From Pampus argenteus (taxonomy: Eukaryota > Chordata > Actinopteri > Scombriformes > Stromateidae): 64,000 nt of DNA. Below the pieces are notes generated by a model. The model was given only the letters and a program-made list of their open reading frames with translations. It searched no databases and was not told the origin of the DNA. Position 1 is the first letter of the stretch. Each line of letters starts with the position of its first letter. A program made the translations under genes and the position numbers. Of this stretch, positions 1-13,800 are shown one piece after another. The DNA is taken from positions 6,772,501 through 6,836,500 of the forward strand of contig CM072877.1 in assembly GCA_036937835.1 (NCBI GenBank), read 5' to 3'.

Positions 1-1496
1 ATGTCCCCTCCAGCAGGTTTCTCAAACTATTTTAATGGAAGTTGCTTGCAGGCAGCTATGGAAAACAAACGCTGAGTCAAGCAGTGGTGAGGGAAACTGC
101 CTTCGCTCGCAAACTAGTGCTACAACTAACAATTCATTCTTCAGTCTACTGATTAATCACAAGAATCTGAAAATAGTCAGAAATACCTTCTTTACCTTCT
201 TAATACCTCAATTCAATTTGCATGTCTGATTCTGTAGCGCACCTGTTTTAAGACAAAAGTAGGCAGCACTATGTATCATTTGAAATGCTTCAAATCTAAT
301 GCTGATAAGATAATTAGAAATTGGCAGCAATACCGAAACAATACTTTAAAGTGTCTGATCACAATATAAGAAAACAAGATTACAAATTGGACCAGTGATT
401 CAAAGCCAGCATTCAGTGGTTGACTGTGTGTTTTTGAATGGTCAATGCCCAGCCTTAGAATTATTATATATTTATTTATTATGGCTTACTAGATAGGGAC
501 AGATACAGTGCACATAGATTGATAAATGAACTGAGAACTGTGCGAGTATAGTGTTTACAGCGGATGTTTGCAATACATATCCCTAGAAAGGCTTTTGTGA
601 TAGAAAGATTGAAACAATGAGGTAAAAAAGAAAGAAAGAAGTTACAATAAAAGTTACAATAGAATACACATTTAGCAGTAACACAGCTCCAGAAAACTAG
701 ACATGAGTGCAGGTATTGTTGCTGAATTAACCAGGATGTGTTATTTCACTTCAAAAGTGGTGAAGTTTGCAGCAATTTTACAAGTTCCAGGATTTTGCCC
801 CTTTCACATAGAAAGCTGTCTGACAAAAGATGTTTTGCGGAATGAAACTTTACGGTTGAAGCTGCTCTGCTGAATCTGCTGTAAGTAGGTTAGAAATGAG
901 ATTTTACGCTAGATCAAATTCAAAAGTCAAATGCACTCAGTAATTCCATTCAAACGTTTTTTTTGACTTGTTATTCGTCCAACTTTGCAAAAAAGCTTTC
1001 CATCCCAAAACATTTTCCTGTCACAGAGCTGTACCAGACAGCCATGGCAGACAGGGGAGTGTGAATTATACTGATAATACACGGCAGACGTCTCTTTGTT
1101 GAACGCTGCACATGAGTCGCTGTCTTTCTTTTTCAAAAACAGTTTACATTTTATTGAATGGCACTTTTCATAAAGAGCTGATAGCAGCAGTAAAGGTCTG
1201 TGGCCTCATCGAGTTTATCTTCATACGAGAATTTCTGCTCTCCGTCGATACATATTCATATTTAATACAGAAATTTAAATGGCAGTACTAAAGACAGGCA
1301 GGCCTGTTTAGTTAGGGATGCATTGAACTTTCCTGACTGACTGTGTGGATTTTTGACCTGACATATGTTACAGTGTGTACCTTTCAACACAAACGTTATC
1401 CATTATACAAATCTTCAATAGAAGTGAAACATCCTATCATTAGTGTAATATGGATGTTTCCTGATCTCGCGTGTTTGTCTGTGTCTCCTCCTGCAG
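1..1496 (+). other. niban2 intron upstream of the first visible exon
   Basis: AT-rich sequence with no coding exon that I can support. It ends in a pyrimidine-rich tract and a CTGCAG acceptor at 1491-1496. The short open frames here have no protein features and no flanking splice sites. The first coding exon of niban2, about 25-30 residues in relatives, must lie before the window. Confidence 0.6.
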
Positions 1497-1815
1497 CTCG
1501 GACCAGAGATGTGATGAAGGAGTTTGGTGATTTGTACGAGCAGCAGTATGCGGTGGCTCTCTTCAACAGCGTCCGCTTTGAGATCGAAGGAGGAGGAGGG
1601 ACGCAGTCACAGCTGCTTCACAGAAAGGCAAGTTTTGGCATTGCTTCATAAGAAGAGATTTAAACCAACATCCAACCAGACAAACTTCAAACACGTATGT
1701 TGCTTCCCCTTCAAACGAGGTCTGTTGTGGCATCTTTGGGACATGGAATTTGATATTAAGAGATAATTACAGTTAATTACAACTTGGTTCTTGTTTTGTA
1801 GGTTTACTTTAATAT

Positions 1816-1850
<35 letters not shown>

Positions 1851-4800
1851 GGAGTTGTGATAAACCACTTCACAGAACTCCTCATCTACGGTGGATACCA
1901 AGACAAGTGTTTTTGGCATTTTAATGCCTTTACTATAGAGATTACAGTAGGGAGATGACAGGAAACCAGGAAGAGAGAGGTGATGAACAACATGCCTCAA
2001 AAGGTCTCCAGCTGGATTTGAACCGGGGGCGTTGCAGTTCATGGTCAGCTCTCTAACCTCCAGACATCCCTAATGACTTATTAGACTATTTCCAGCTTCC
2101 TTTCTGCCATCTTAACAGGATGTTTTTTTATCTAATATGAACAAATTTACACTGGTGTTTGTAGCTCAATGCAAAACCTAGATTTGCATCAGTATGGGCT
2201 TCATTAAGCCAACAGAACATACTGTAATACACAAATGCATGTTATTTATGTTTATTTCTTTACGGGAAATATCCACTGATTCTGTCACTCACGGACACAA
2301 AATCCATAAATTAATATTCTCAGGCAAACAAACAGCAGCCAGCTTGCCTGAAGGCAACAGGAGCACCTTTCATTCTTTCCTTCCTCTCTGAACAGTCACA
2401 GGATTGTTTGATATAAGACAGGAAATCTGAAAACAAAGTGGGTGGTGTGTATCCTTGTGTAAACGCTTGTCTTTTTGGTAAAAAAAAAAAAGACTTTGGA
2501 ATAGTTGAAGAATTAAAAAAATGAATATATGAAACTAATGACACTCAACTTTATCTCAATGTCTATTGAGATATTGTGTTTTGATATCTCAATATATTTT
2601 GACACTAAAAATGACTAATGTGATTTTATTTCAGGACCCCCTGGCAGGCCGGTCGATCTTCTCAGGGAATCTGTTTCAGTACCTGGAGGAGAACCGGAAG
2701 TGGAGGAATCGCTTTGTGTCGGTGCCAAACAGCTACACCATCAGCCTCTATGAGAGCAAAGCAGTGAGTGCACTTCGCTGTTTAGTTTGGTTAATTTGGG
2801 CGCTTGTGTTAAAACTGTCTTTTCTGTCTAACAGGCATGTGAACGGGGTCTGCACCCGAAAGTAACCATCAACTGTGCTGGGTACAAGGCCCTGACCTCC
2901 ATGGAGGAGTACATGGAGCTGATTAACACAAGCCTGCCAGGTAGGAAAGAAACAGAGAAAATAATAACTATGCACTCTAACAAAACACGCCAAAAATACT
3001 GAATATCAATTTGCCATGATGTGCAAAATCAAATCACCCCAGAAAATGGGTAGAATCTGTCATTGTTTAATTTGTCTTTATATTCTCTTTGTCATTACCG
3101 TATGTAAAGCACTTTCTAAATCTTCTTAAAATCCTCATTCTGTCACGTGACCTGCTGCAGGTATCAAGGCCAAAGTGGGCAGTAATCCATTCATCAAGTG
3201 TGCGTCTCAGTTTCCCCTCATCCTGTGGCACCCGTACGCCCGCCACCACTACTTCTGCGTGATGACAGAGAAGGAGCAGAAGAAGTGGTACGCTGTGCTG
3301 CAGGACTGCGTCAGACACAGTAACAATGGTAACGATACACACAAGCATGCAGTTCACAAGTCTTTTACTAAAGGATCTTTAAATGAACGGGGTTCAGATA
3401 GTATTTCTCAAAAACGGTGATTAAAGTTGAATTTACAACTCTGTCTCTCTGTCTCTCCACCTTTGTTTTGGTGCCTCAGATGAGGGTGCGGGTGAAGCCT
3501 TTACATGTCATCTGAGTGAGCTGGTTGATCTGTAAATGTGATACGCTGCAGGAATTATATATATATATATTTTTATTTATTTGTACAGGCTTTGTTACAG
3601 TATGACGTGCTGTCATTTGATCATAGCTAATAAATGTTACATATTGTACAGCCCAGACAGAGAATCTGCAGGTGGGGACTTTATTTACTCAGCTGATGTG
3701 GGAACCAGATTTTCAGTTTATACAGACTAGACTGGCTCTGACATCTCTTTGTTATACATTTAGTGGAACGCTTACTGTTTTCTAATGTGATGTTTGCTGG
3801 CAGTGCAAACACAACTCTTTCTCCATTTGTTTCATAAAGGTTTTACAGCAGTTCATAGAGTGTAATCTCTTCTAGTGCTGAAACCATGAGATGATTAATT
3901 AAGTTGTCTACTGATACAAGATGGATCATTAAAAATGTGCAATATGTAAGAAATATAGTTTAAAACATTTAAAAATTAACTAAAATTATCAACAGGGTGT
4001 GGCGAAACAACAGTTTTGACATTATGTCAAAGACATCGATATATTATGTTGCAGAGATGTCTACTGAAGTTAGCATGCTAACCAGCTAGCCTTGTCGCTA
4101 GCCTTGTCGCTAGCCTTGTCGCTAGCCTTGTCGCTACCATTTTGTAGCTCTAGAGGCGATAGTGAGTCACTGTAGCGTCCAGTCTGGTCTCAGTCCAACA
4201 TGAAAGACAAAAGTAGAAGCACTTTGTCTTCTAGGTTAGATTTATTTAAGCTAACATTAGCTCAACGTTAGCACTGAATTGATATTGCGATCATATTTAG
4301 TCAAAGTCATAGTTAACTCATTTGCTAGCTAACTGCACTGATAAGGCACTATTGATTTGGCGCTAACGAGCGTAACATGATGGTCATATGCTGCCCCCAG
4401 TTGGTTCGGAGTGCGGGGCACGAATTCACCAATTCTTACATATTACACCTTTAATCAATTACATATTTATCAAAATCAGTTAGTTAGTTACGAGTTGCTG
4501 CTTTTCCATTTGATTTTTTTCTAGACTTTTTTCCGGTCTCTATTTGTTTGTAGTTACCACAGTGATTTTAGTTCTGGCCTTTTATTTGTGAGTCGATGAC
4601 ACATTGGAGGATATTTCTGAGCATTTTGGATTGTTTGTTTTATGACGGTTTGTTTTTACTACTCTTGATCTGTTATTAGGGTTTCTTTTGGCGTGACTCA
4701 CGTGTTGTTATATCGAGTGACAGAAGACAGTGGATGTGAAAAAACATCATGTCATCCATTGTTTGGTCACGTCGTCATACCGCACCTCTCTTTGAGCAAC

Positions 4801-7800
4801 ACCTGTGTGAAACAATCCAAAGAGGTTTGAGTGACTTTTTCCACACCTTGTTTTGCCACACGGTTGTGGTGGCTTAAAATCATTTTCTGCATTTTAAGTG
4901 ACAGGAATATTTCAATTTACATTTGTAGTACAACACAGGGAGTCCACATGCTGCCTTTGAAGAGAGTCGAGTCATGTTTCTGTGGTTGCGTGCGTGCAAG
5001 CATGTGGATGTGATCTCACATTTATTGTGCTTTATTTAGACATGACAAAGAGAATCAGAATAAGTTGGGAAAACTTGGAAGTTCAGATAAAAATACAAAA
5101 GCTAGAGAGAGAGAGATTCAGTGATAGAAAAAAGGCCGCTGCAGTGAACGTGATCAGGCTTGCTTGGATCCTGCTGGCTGCAAAAGCAGGTGGTGTTGAT
5201 GGAAATTATAGATCAAGCACAGATTATTTATCAATGTTCTACCATAAAGATTAAATTTACAAAAAAAAAAAAGAGAAAACTTTCCGATATACTGACAATA
5301 TTCATTTTTTTCTATTACAGGAGTCTTTAAATGTAAGATAGATATAATAAACATATTTTTAAATAAATCCACATTTTTGCTTTGCTACAGACAACACTAA
5401 CCACATCATGACTAAGATATTGAGCATATCTTGACTATAAATTATTTTAGCCAAATTTCATTTTAAGATGACCCTAGTTTTTGGGCACATACAGTAAAGC
5501 GTGTGGTTTTACATGCCTGCGGGCACGCGCATACACTTAATCATAATGCTATTTGTGTTTTTAATGTTTTTACGTTTTTCAACAGCTTTCCACACATGAG
5601 TTCATTTATGGCTAAAATATCTGTGACTGTGTAAATTGCAAGCGATTGTTAGGGTGGATCGTCATGTGAGTCACCGTAAGCATCGAATCACTCAGCACCT
5701 ACGGAAGAAGCTCGTCTAACGTTTGCCACTGCGTTAAAGCCTGTGAAATCCTGAATCATGAACAATACAATAACACTTCATGCCATGTCAAATTAAAACA
5801 ACACACTGGCTCTAAGCTTATCACCAGGTTGGCGGAGTTGCCCAACCTGATTCAGTCTTGTTTTTGCGCTCAGTTGCACCAACTTGCATGAATGCAAAAT
5901 ATTCAACATACCCACATGTGACAAAGCTAGCAGCTGTGTATCATTAGTATCAGTTTGAAAGCATTCACAAGAAATCCCTAAAGAAAAAGATAGCAAACAT
6001 TAATTAGAAACCATATACCAACTTTAGCGCCTATCGTTTGCTGACTGTTAAACAAAACCAGCTTCTGTCTGTATCCAGTCAAGCTCATCCATTACTTCCC
6101 AACACCACCTGTTTGGGCATGCTCAGTAAATGCTGATGTACATTCCAGCTGTGAGTCTGGTCTTCAGGAAGATGTTGCAACTAAGGGTTAACTACGTTAG
6201 TCTCAGTGTGGATTGGCTTTCATACTTTTGGCCTGTGTTGACATGCCCAGTCTCACCTCTGTCATGTCAGTATTTTGAGGAAAAACAAAAACCAGTAAAA
6301 GAGTTTTCCTGGGAAACATTTTTGGATGGTTAAATCATTAATAGGAATGTTTATAAGGGTGCAGAGGCTATCTAAAGGCTTCACACATTCCTAAAGCGCT
6401 CCGCTGAAAAATGACCACTGAATTCAGCACTTGTATAGAGTGTGTGTGTGTAGAGCATATCAGTCATGGAAAGCTGCAGCCCCATAAAGGATAAACAGAA
6501 GCTTCATGCAAAGCGGTTTCTCAGCCGAACGCAGACCCTGTTCAGCTGGCTTTGATAAGTTCAACCTATTTGAATGTCCCAAAGCGCCTATTGTTTTATC
6601 CTTAATAGCACATCCAATAAAAAATGATCAGCTACTACTTTGCATCACCTTAACAGGATGATTTGCAAAGCGCCCTGTTAATCAGCTCAGTTACAGGTGA
6701 CCTCATTGCACACGAAGCTGCAGGCCATCTGATTGGATGCACACCACATAATTAAGTAGCCAGCGGGTCATTATGCTGCTGAAAGGGACCATCAGAGGCT
6801 GAATTACATGTGCAAAGCTCAACAAGGCTTGACTTTTCTGTTTTCTATGATTGTAAATTAAATATATATTTGGTTTTGGACTGTTGGACAGATAAAACAA
6901 GCAATTTTCACTAAATAATTAATGTATTAATTCACTATAGATGGAATAGATGTATAAATAAATCAATGATGAAAATAATCATTAGTTGCAACCGTAATGA
7001 TGGCTCTAGTTGTTGCTATTAGGCCAGCAGGCAGCAGTCCGATAGTGCAGGGCATCACATTAGTAGTCAGAGTCCACTCCAAGCTGCTGCTGCTGGGCCA
7101 CCAGAGAGCCATCAATCAAAGGCCGACTCTCCACCCCCACAGCCTTTAAACCCAGCCACCAACCCTCTGCTCTGCTCCACAGACCTCACACTAATTCCAC
7201 TCAGCGAAAAAGAGATCTGCGATGTGCAAATTCGAAAAGGACGATAAAAGAACATTTCAACATAAGGTTTATAGCTCGTCAGTAAGTAAGAGCAGTGTGC
7301 TTCTCAGCTACACGGTTCAAAAGTCTCTATATGGTAGTGTTGACAGACAGTGTATATACCAACACACAAAATAAAACAATAGATAAATAAAGGGTGTCCA
7401 GCATTAGCTTATCTGCTGCTACTGAAGGCTAAAATCCCATGTTAGGACTTTTTCAGTCATGTGTTTTTGGATGTCTGCAGCTGATGTCCATGTGAGTTTT
7501 ATTGTACTGTGGGTTTGGCTGGCTCCATAGGGGCTGCACCATATGGGGAATCCCTACTCATGTGTGTCAACGGGAGCAGCTGCAGTGTCTGAAACATGTT
7601 TTAACATCAAGGCAGGTGGCCTGAAGTCCCATCAGACCGTATATATATATGACTTTGTTACAGTGACATAAATGACAGCCTAATAGGTTTTAAAATGTCA
7701 AGTATATTCAATCCAGACAAACATACACATACACAGACAAACATTTGTAGATGTGAAGGCCTGGGAACTCGTCTCTGGCTGCTGCTAAAAATCCCACCAA

Positions 7801-10800
7801 CCAGAGCGTGGTGAGCAAAGCAGGGAGGGAAATGCCTCAAGTAAAGAGACCGTGGTAAGTGCTGCCACATGTTCTATTTATGCACAGCACAGCACAGCAC
7901 ACACATACATACATACATACATACATGCACGCACACACACATATACACACACAGAGAAACTGTGATCCTTGATCTAGCTCGGTTCAGACACATGGAGAAT
8001 TTGTAGCAGTTGAATGGTCTGGCAGGTCGTCAAAAAATATTTTACTTTTTCTGTTGGCACCAAGAGGAAATTTCTCTTCAAGTGAACAACAGGCTGAGAA
8101 TGTAGAAGAATTTACTTTCAGGCATTTCACTCTGGTGGTCCGTGCTTTGGTTTATATCCTAAAAGATTTGGAATAACTAATTTGCTCTTAGAAACACTCA
8201 AATATTTAAGTTTTAGAGTGAAATTGGCACCCAAATATATATATATATATAATGTTATATACGTGGACCAGTACCAGGGTTGGACAAGGCCCTGTGGTTG
8301 GTGTTGACATGCACATTTTAAGTTATCCGTCGTGAACTGTTTCGTAAACCAACAGTCATCCTGCTACGGACACTTTTCACTGCATTTGACCTCCAAATGA
8401 TGGCTGGTCACCTGCCAACATAGCTGATGTCTGAGTGGTTATTTTCCCCACTGCGCCTCTAACTTTAGTGTCCAGTGAATTCTCATGGAAACTTGTGCCA
8501 AGACAAGCTTACCCCCTGAGCCTCCGCCCATCAGCGCAGAATTAGCGAGCCTAGAGCAGAGACGGCTTCCTGTCTGGCCTCACTCGTTGGTCACTTCCTG
8601 TCTTTGTCAGCCTCCTCTGAGTCACAGACTTACAGCCACAGACAAAACAACTTGATAGACACTCAAACTCGAAGAATACACATTGATGCTTGTTCATGAC
8701 AAAGCTCACAGATACATTATCAAGCCAGTCAAGCCGGAGCAGATACTGCAATGTCCAGAACAGACTTGTTTGTTGTAACACTGCCTATTTGGCCCATGGG
8801 TGGGGGTACAGAGGTACATCTTGACAATATCAAAAATATCAGCCACATTCCACTTTTAAAAAAAGTGCAGAGATGTAGCAGTAACTTCAGTTGAAAAATG
8901 TGTATTATTGTAGTACAGTAAAAAAAAAAAAAAACTTCAGCAGAAGCTTATTGCTGCTATTGTTGAAGTTGTGATGAATGAATGATGTCATTTCAATAAG
9001 GGCTGGGTAGTACAAAACTGTCATCAGAAGGATTGCCTCTTTTTTGTTGCCGCTGTAGCAAACGCAACTGATGCATTAATAATGTTTGGCTGGACCGCAA
9101 CAGCAGAGCCAGCCCTACACACAGGAATGTCACTGACTGACTCATAAAGTCATATTATTGGTTGGGCAGACGAGTGTTGGAGTTTCCCCATTAGCCGTTG
9201 TGCTTGCAGGGTTTTCTCTAATGTTATAAGACTTAGGTACAGTGCCTAAGTGTTTTTTGACCTTATTATTTAAGGGAAGGACTGCTCTGAAGGAGAAACT
9301 TCTAATTATAGGAATGCTTTATTTCCATACATCTGTTCATACTGTTGTGAGGGATGTATGACTTTCATCAGTCTGTGTCTCATGTTCAGAAAGGGAGGGA
9401 GGCAGCCTTGACTTCAGCTAGTGATGTATTTTCATCACATAAACACAAGCACATGACCACATAATAACAACCAACTTCCTAAAAACATGCGCTTGCCTTC
9501 GAGTGCTTCCTGAGCAGTTTCTATTGTCCTGTCGGCTCGGTGGGGTGGTAACCATAGCAACTGCATCGCATCTGTGCTCCAACAAGACAATATCTTCCTG
9601 TTTTGAGGGATGAGACAGTTGTATGTATGTGTTGTCACACACTCCAGCTATTGCTACTGAATACATCACTGCTATTCTGTTCTGAGACAGACATTTTCAT
9701 AACAGATGACTCAGATGTCATGGAAACGGTTGTTAGTGTGAGATTCAGAAGCCAGTGACATAACCGGAAAAGGAGGTCTTGTTTCTCTAACTTTATCAAT
9801 CATCTGCTCTACACTTTCCTGCCCCACACAGGTCTGTCTGAAAACTGCACCGTTCAGACGCCAGCCTTCACAGACGCTGTGAGACTTTACAGACAAGCCA
9901 AGGGACACTATGGGACCTGGGAGATGATGTGCGGAGCGCCCCCACAGGTGGGATACATTCAGGGTCTTTGGTTAATCACAGTACACATAGTTTGCAATTC
10001 TCCAACATCACAGGTTAACAAATTATTGTCATAGAATTTGAGATATGTGATATTGATATCGTGGCACAGTTTAGAGAAAGTTTATAGAAAGTCACAAGAG
10101 AATCTGACGGTTGACACATTTATATTGTCACACCACCAAACCTAATTTGAAGGACATGAAAGGTCAACCTACTGCGCAGTCATCTATTGTTTGATAAACT
10201 TTTTTTCTCAGAAGACAATTTGAAATGTCACAATAGGACAAGCACGGGTGTAACTAATAGATAAACAACGATTGAATTCCATTTAGCATTTCAGGTTTTC
10301 CTTCCTGGTTTGATGCATGCTGGCTCAGTATCACACTGTCCTGGCCTAAATAGAACCCGTGCTGCTCCTGACGGCTCCTTATGTTTCCCTCCTGGGAGAT
10401 GGACTGACAATGAGGATATTGTGGATCAAATCTCGTGTACTTAAAGAGATTTTCAGGAACTATTTCCTTGTGAATACCTGTCCAAAGTTCAGATCAGCGG
10501 CACAGTTCAACCTCTTGAGAGGTTGAAAATGATTTATGTATGCATGTATTGGAAGAGGAAGGGTTGCTTTCAAAAGAAGCAGATTTAGCAAACAACTCAT
10601 CTACATCATGAACACACACCCTTGCACACGCAAGAGAGACACGCAAGAGGCTGTCACTAACACAACCCCACCCCTCAACATACCAGCATACACAAGGACA
10701 TACACACTTATAAGCACTGTTGATTAGAGTCTCCACTCTGAATAAGTTCCTTTCAGACTCCTGCTGGAGGTTCAGAATTGTTGTGCGTTTACAGCGGTCA

Positions 10801-13800
10801 CCTTTTCCCTACTTGATGCCTGTGCTTCCTGTCTATTATCCCAGCTTGTCAGAATAGTACAATTGGCAGGTACAGATAGACTATAAAGACTTTTACAGAG
10901 AAATCATACTCATCATGTGGCCAAGAAACTATTTATTCACCAAACATTGTGCTTTTTTTAATGTAATAAAGACAAAAGTTATCTGGAGCTTTGTTGTTAG
11001 TACTTTTCGGAGAATATAAAAGGGAATGTTGTTCCACAGTAAAGACTTTTTTCCATTTTCCAGCCTCTCCCGTTCAGTGGGGTTTCTTTTTATTTATTTG
11101 TTGTGTGATCATAGAAGAGAAACACAGGCAGCAGATGACCATTAGTACATAGATAACACCGTAATGAGCATGGAAAGAAATGGGAGATTAGAGCCAGTTT
11201 ACAATATTACCCTCAACTTCTAACCAGAATTTGCAATGAGCCAATCAGAAATGCTATAAAACAAAAACCCAACAAAAACTAAATCAGCCCAAAACATCCA
11301 TAATATTCAAACACAAATATTTATATTTCACCAGTATTAACAGCATGGAAGCATCATAATGCATCTGCCAAACAATAACCACATGCAAAAAAAGCTGTGA
11401 CCTCACAAGAAGTAACCAATGCACAATAAATGTCAATGGAAAAACAGCACATTGGTAGACTGCAGAAGCATACCAGTGGAAATTAACAGCCAGTAAACAA
11501 AACATGGAACAACAAGACATTCGACAGGAAAATCACAGATGTAAGTGATCACATTTATGACAGTTGGGGTTTTAACTTGAAGATGCCATTGTTAATTAAA
11601 AGCAACTCTTCTCGTTTATTGACATTATGAGCACACACACACGCAGCAATGCCAAGACACACAATAGTCTGGCGTTATATAACACAAGCAGCAAATGCTT
11701 ACCTGAGTGAAGGGAAGCAGGTAGTCTTCACAAGCAAGGGATAGCATGGCAGGAAGACGCCAACATTTTCAGATGTTTGATTACTCATCCTGAACTAAAA
11801 AATTCATCCAATTCAACATTTTCAACAAATAAAATCTGCACCTGAAAGTTTGTTGAGGGTTACAGGTGATGCAACCAACAGCCAGGGAACAGAAGGACAA
11901 CAGAAAGAGTTCTGAATATGAAAGAGCCAGCCAGCTTTCATAAAGTGTTTACAGCAGAAATACAGTTTTTAATGAGCCGAGGTCCCAACGGTTTAAATAG
12001 ACACTTGAAGTGTAGCTAGTATGTCATGTGGAAAAGGCATGGCATTTTATTAAAAACAATATAGACCAATAGTCCAATGCAGACACATTCAAATATTGAT
12101 CAAACAACAGAACAATTGGAATATACCGAAAGGATGAATAAGAACTTACAGTTTTTACTAAGTTTGGGGTTATTTGGAAATATGTTAAATAGTCCACAGT
12201 GCAAGGTCACACCTGTCATTGGCATCAACTCAATAATAACACAGAAAATATTGTTTTTGTGCTTAAACAAATAAGCTCCAGTATGTTGTTTGCCAAGCCC
12301 TTCTGTTCGACCACGTGGAAAAATAAATGATGCTTTTGTTACGCTCATTCATTACCCTGCAGCATGTTTAGCTTAGTTAAAGCCTCATGTAGGTTGGCTG
12401 CACTTTTTTATGGCTTATTTATGTTTTTCTTGTGGAGGGTATTGGTTGTTTTTTGGACTACACCCTCTAATATTAAAAAAACCAAACAAACCCAATTTGC
12501 ACATTGCCGTAGAAACAATTACATAACTGTACCTGATGCGGACTGACCTGGCTGCTCATAGTATATATATATATATACAGTTTAGTCATACAGAAGCCAG
12601 ACAGAATATCTTTCATTTATTAATTTTTTTTACTTGAACATAAAAATACAACAAAATATAAAACAACATAAAAGTGTGTAAGTACATAGATGTGTTGTAT
12701 CTGTTTGCGTCTGCAGATTCTGGCTAATCTGGTGATGGAGACCCTCCAACCAGAGCTGAGAAAAGTGATTGGTCCTCGATTAAAGGGGAAGATGCAACAG
12801 AGGCAGAGAAATTGGATGTTGGTGAGTTCTTGTCATATCGTGCAAACACAAGAGAGAATCAACACCGGGCCAAATCAATCATGCTCTCGAACCACTCTCT
12901 CCTGCAGATCTCCCATGCCATGTACAGGCAGGTGCTGTCCCAGACCGCCGGTCAGTATGAGGCACTGATCCAAGCCTGTGAGGCTCAGAGAGTTCAGCTG
13001 GACGCCACACTGCGAACCGACATGGACCAGATCATCACGTCCAAAGAACACGTCAGCAGCAAGATACGAGGTGAGCCAATATCTACGTGCCAACAGAGTC
13101 TTTTCTTCAGAACGTGTGGAAAACGGCTTCATAAGTTAAATATTCTAAAATTAACTGACTTTCACGATTACTAAAACCATGCTGACTGGGAGGTGACCTG
13201 TAGTCAGTAATGGAAGCTGTGAGTAATGTGTGTGTATATGTGAAGCAATGATAGAAAGGAAGGAGGGACGGAATAAAGAAAGACAAACCCGAGGAGTGTT
13301 CAGCTACTTACACACGTCCAAGCAACATGCTCCGCTCACTGTGCCGTGTAACATGATCTTCCCAACCTTCGTGCACGCTTCATTGTTCGCCTGTTGTATC
13401 GCCTCAGAGAGATGTGGCAGTGGTTTCCCCCGTTTCAGGGATTATTGGTACAGCAAAGTGATCTGTGCGGCTCGAGTTTCTGATGACTTTGTTTGGACTT
13501 TTGGCACAAACGGTGGGCCTTTACTCTGTAACTAAATTTCCATCTCTCGTTTTACTTTCCGACTCGTTTGATTAGAAGTTCACCTTGGCATAGGCTGCTC
13601 CTCTTTTTTTTTTTTTGTGTGTGTGTGTGGACAGTTTTCACTTTGAACTCAAGTGGAAGAACTGCATTCCATCACCTGCACTGTACATATGAGCCGTTTC
13701 TGACTTTATCCCACAGATAAGGCTTCAAACTACAAGTAAAAAAAGAACACCATGATGCAGGGTAGGGTTCACCTTACATGAGGGTGATACAGATATTGAA

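Larger units (their letters stand above)
4456..9831 (+). other. niban2 long intron, right part
   Basis: No exon is supported here. It contains a degenerate dispersed repeat near 6838-6990, a CAGCA/CATA/CA microsatellite cluster near 7887-7960, a short TA run near 8236 and a poly-A run near 8922. It ends in a good acceptor (CCCACACAG) at 9831. Confidence 0.6.

Noticed and set aside
2014..2062. Possible tRNA gene on -
   Set aside because: A- and B-box-like sequences are present, but the acceptor stem and cloverleaf are not; the downstream body fits a SINE.
4088..4135. CRISPR-like regular repeats
   Set aside because: Units are directly adjacent with no spacers, in a eukaryotic intron.
8551..8781. 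Open frame on - in the long niban2 intron
   Set aside because: No domain, no splice sites and no repeat-family identity that I can support.
13230..13535. 101-codon open frame in a niban2 intron
   Set aside because: Including it would break the phase between the exons ending at 13070 and starting at 13971, which already join correctly.
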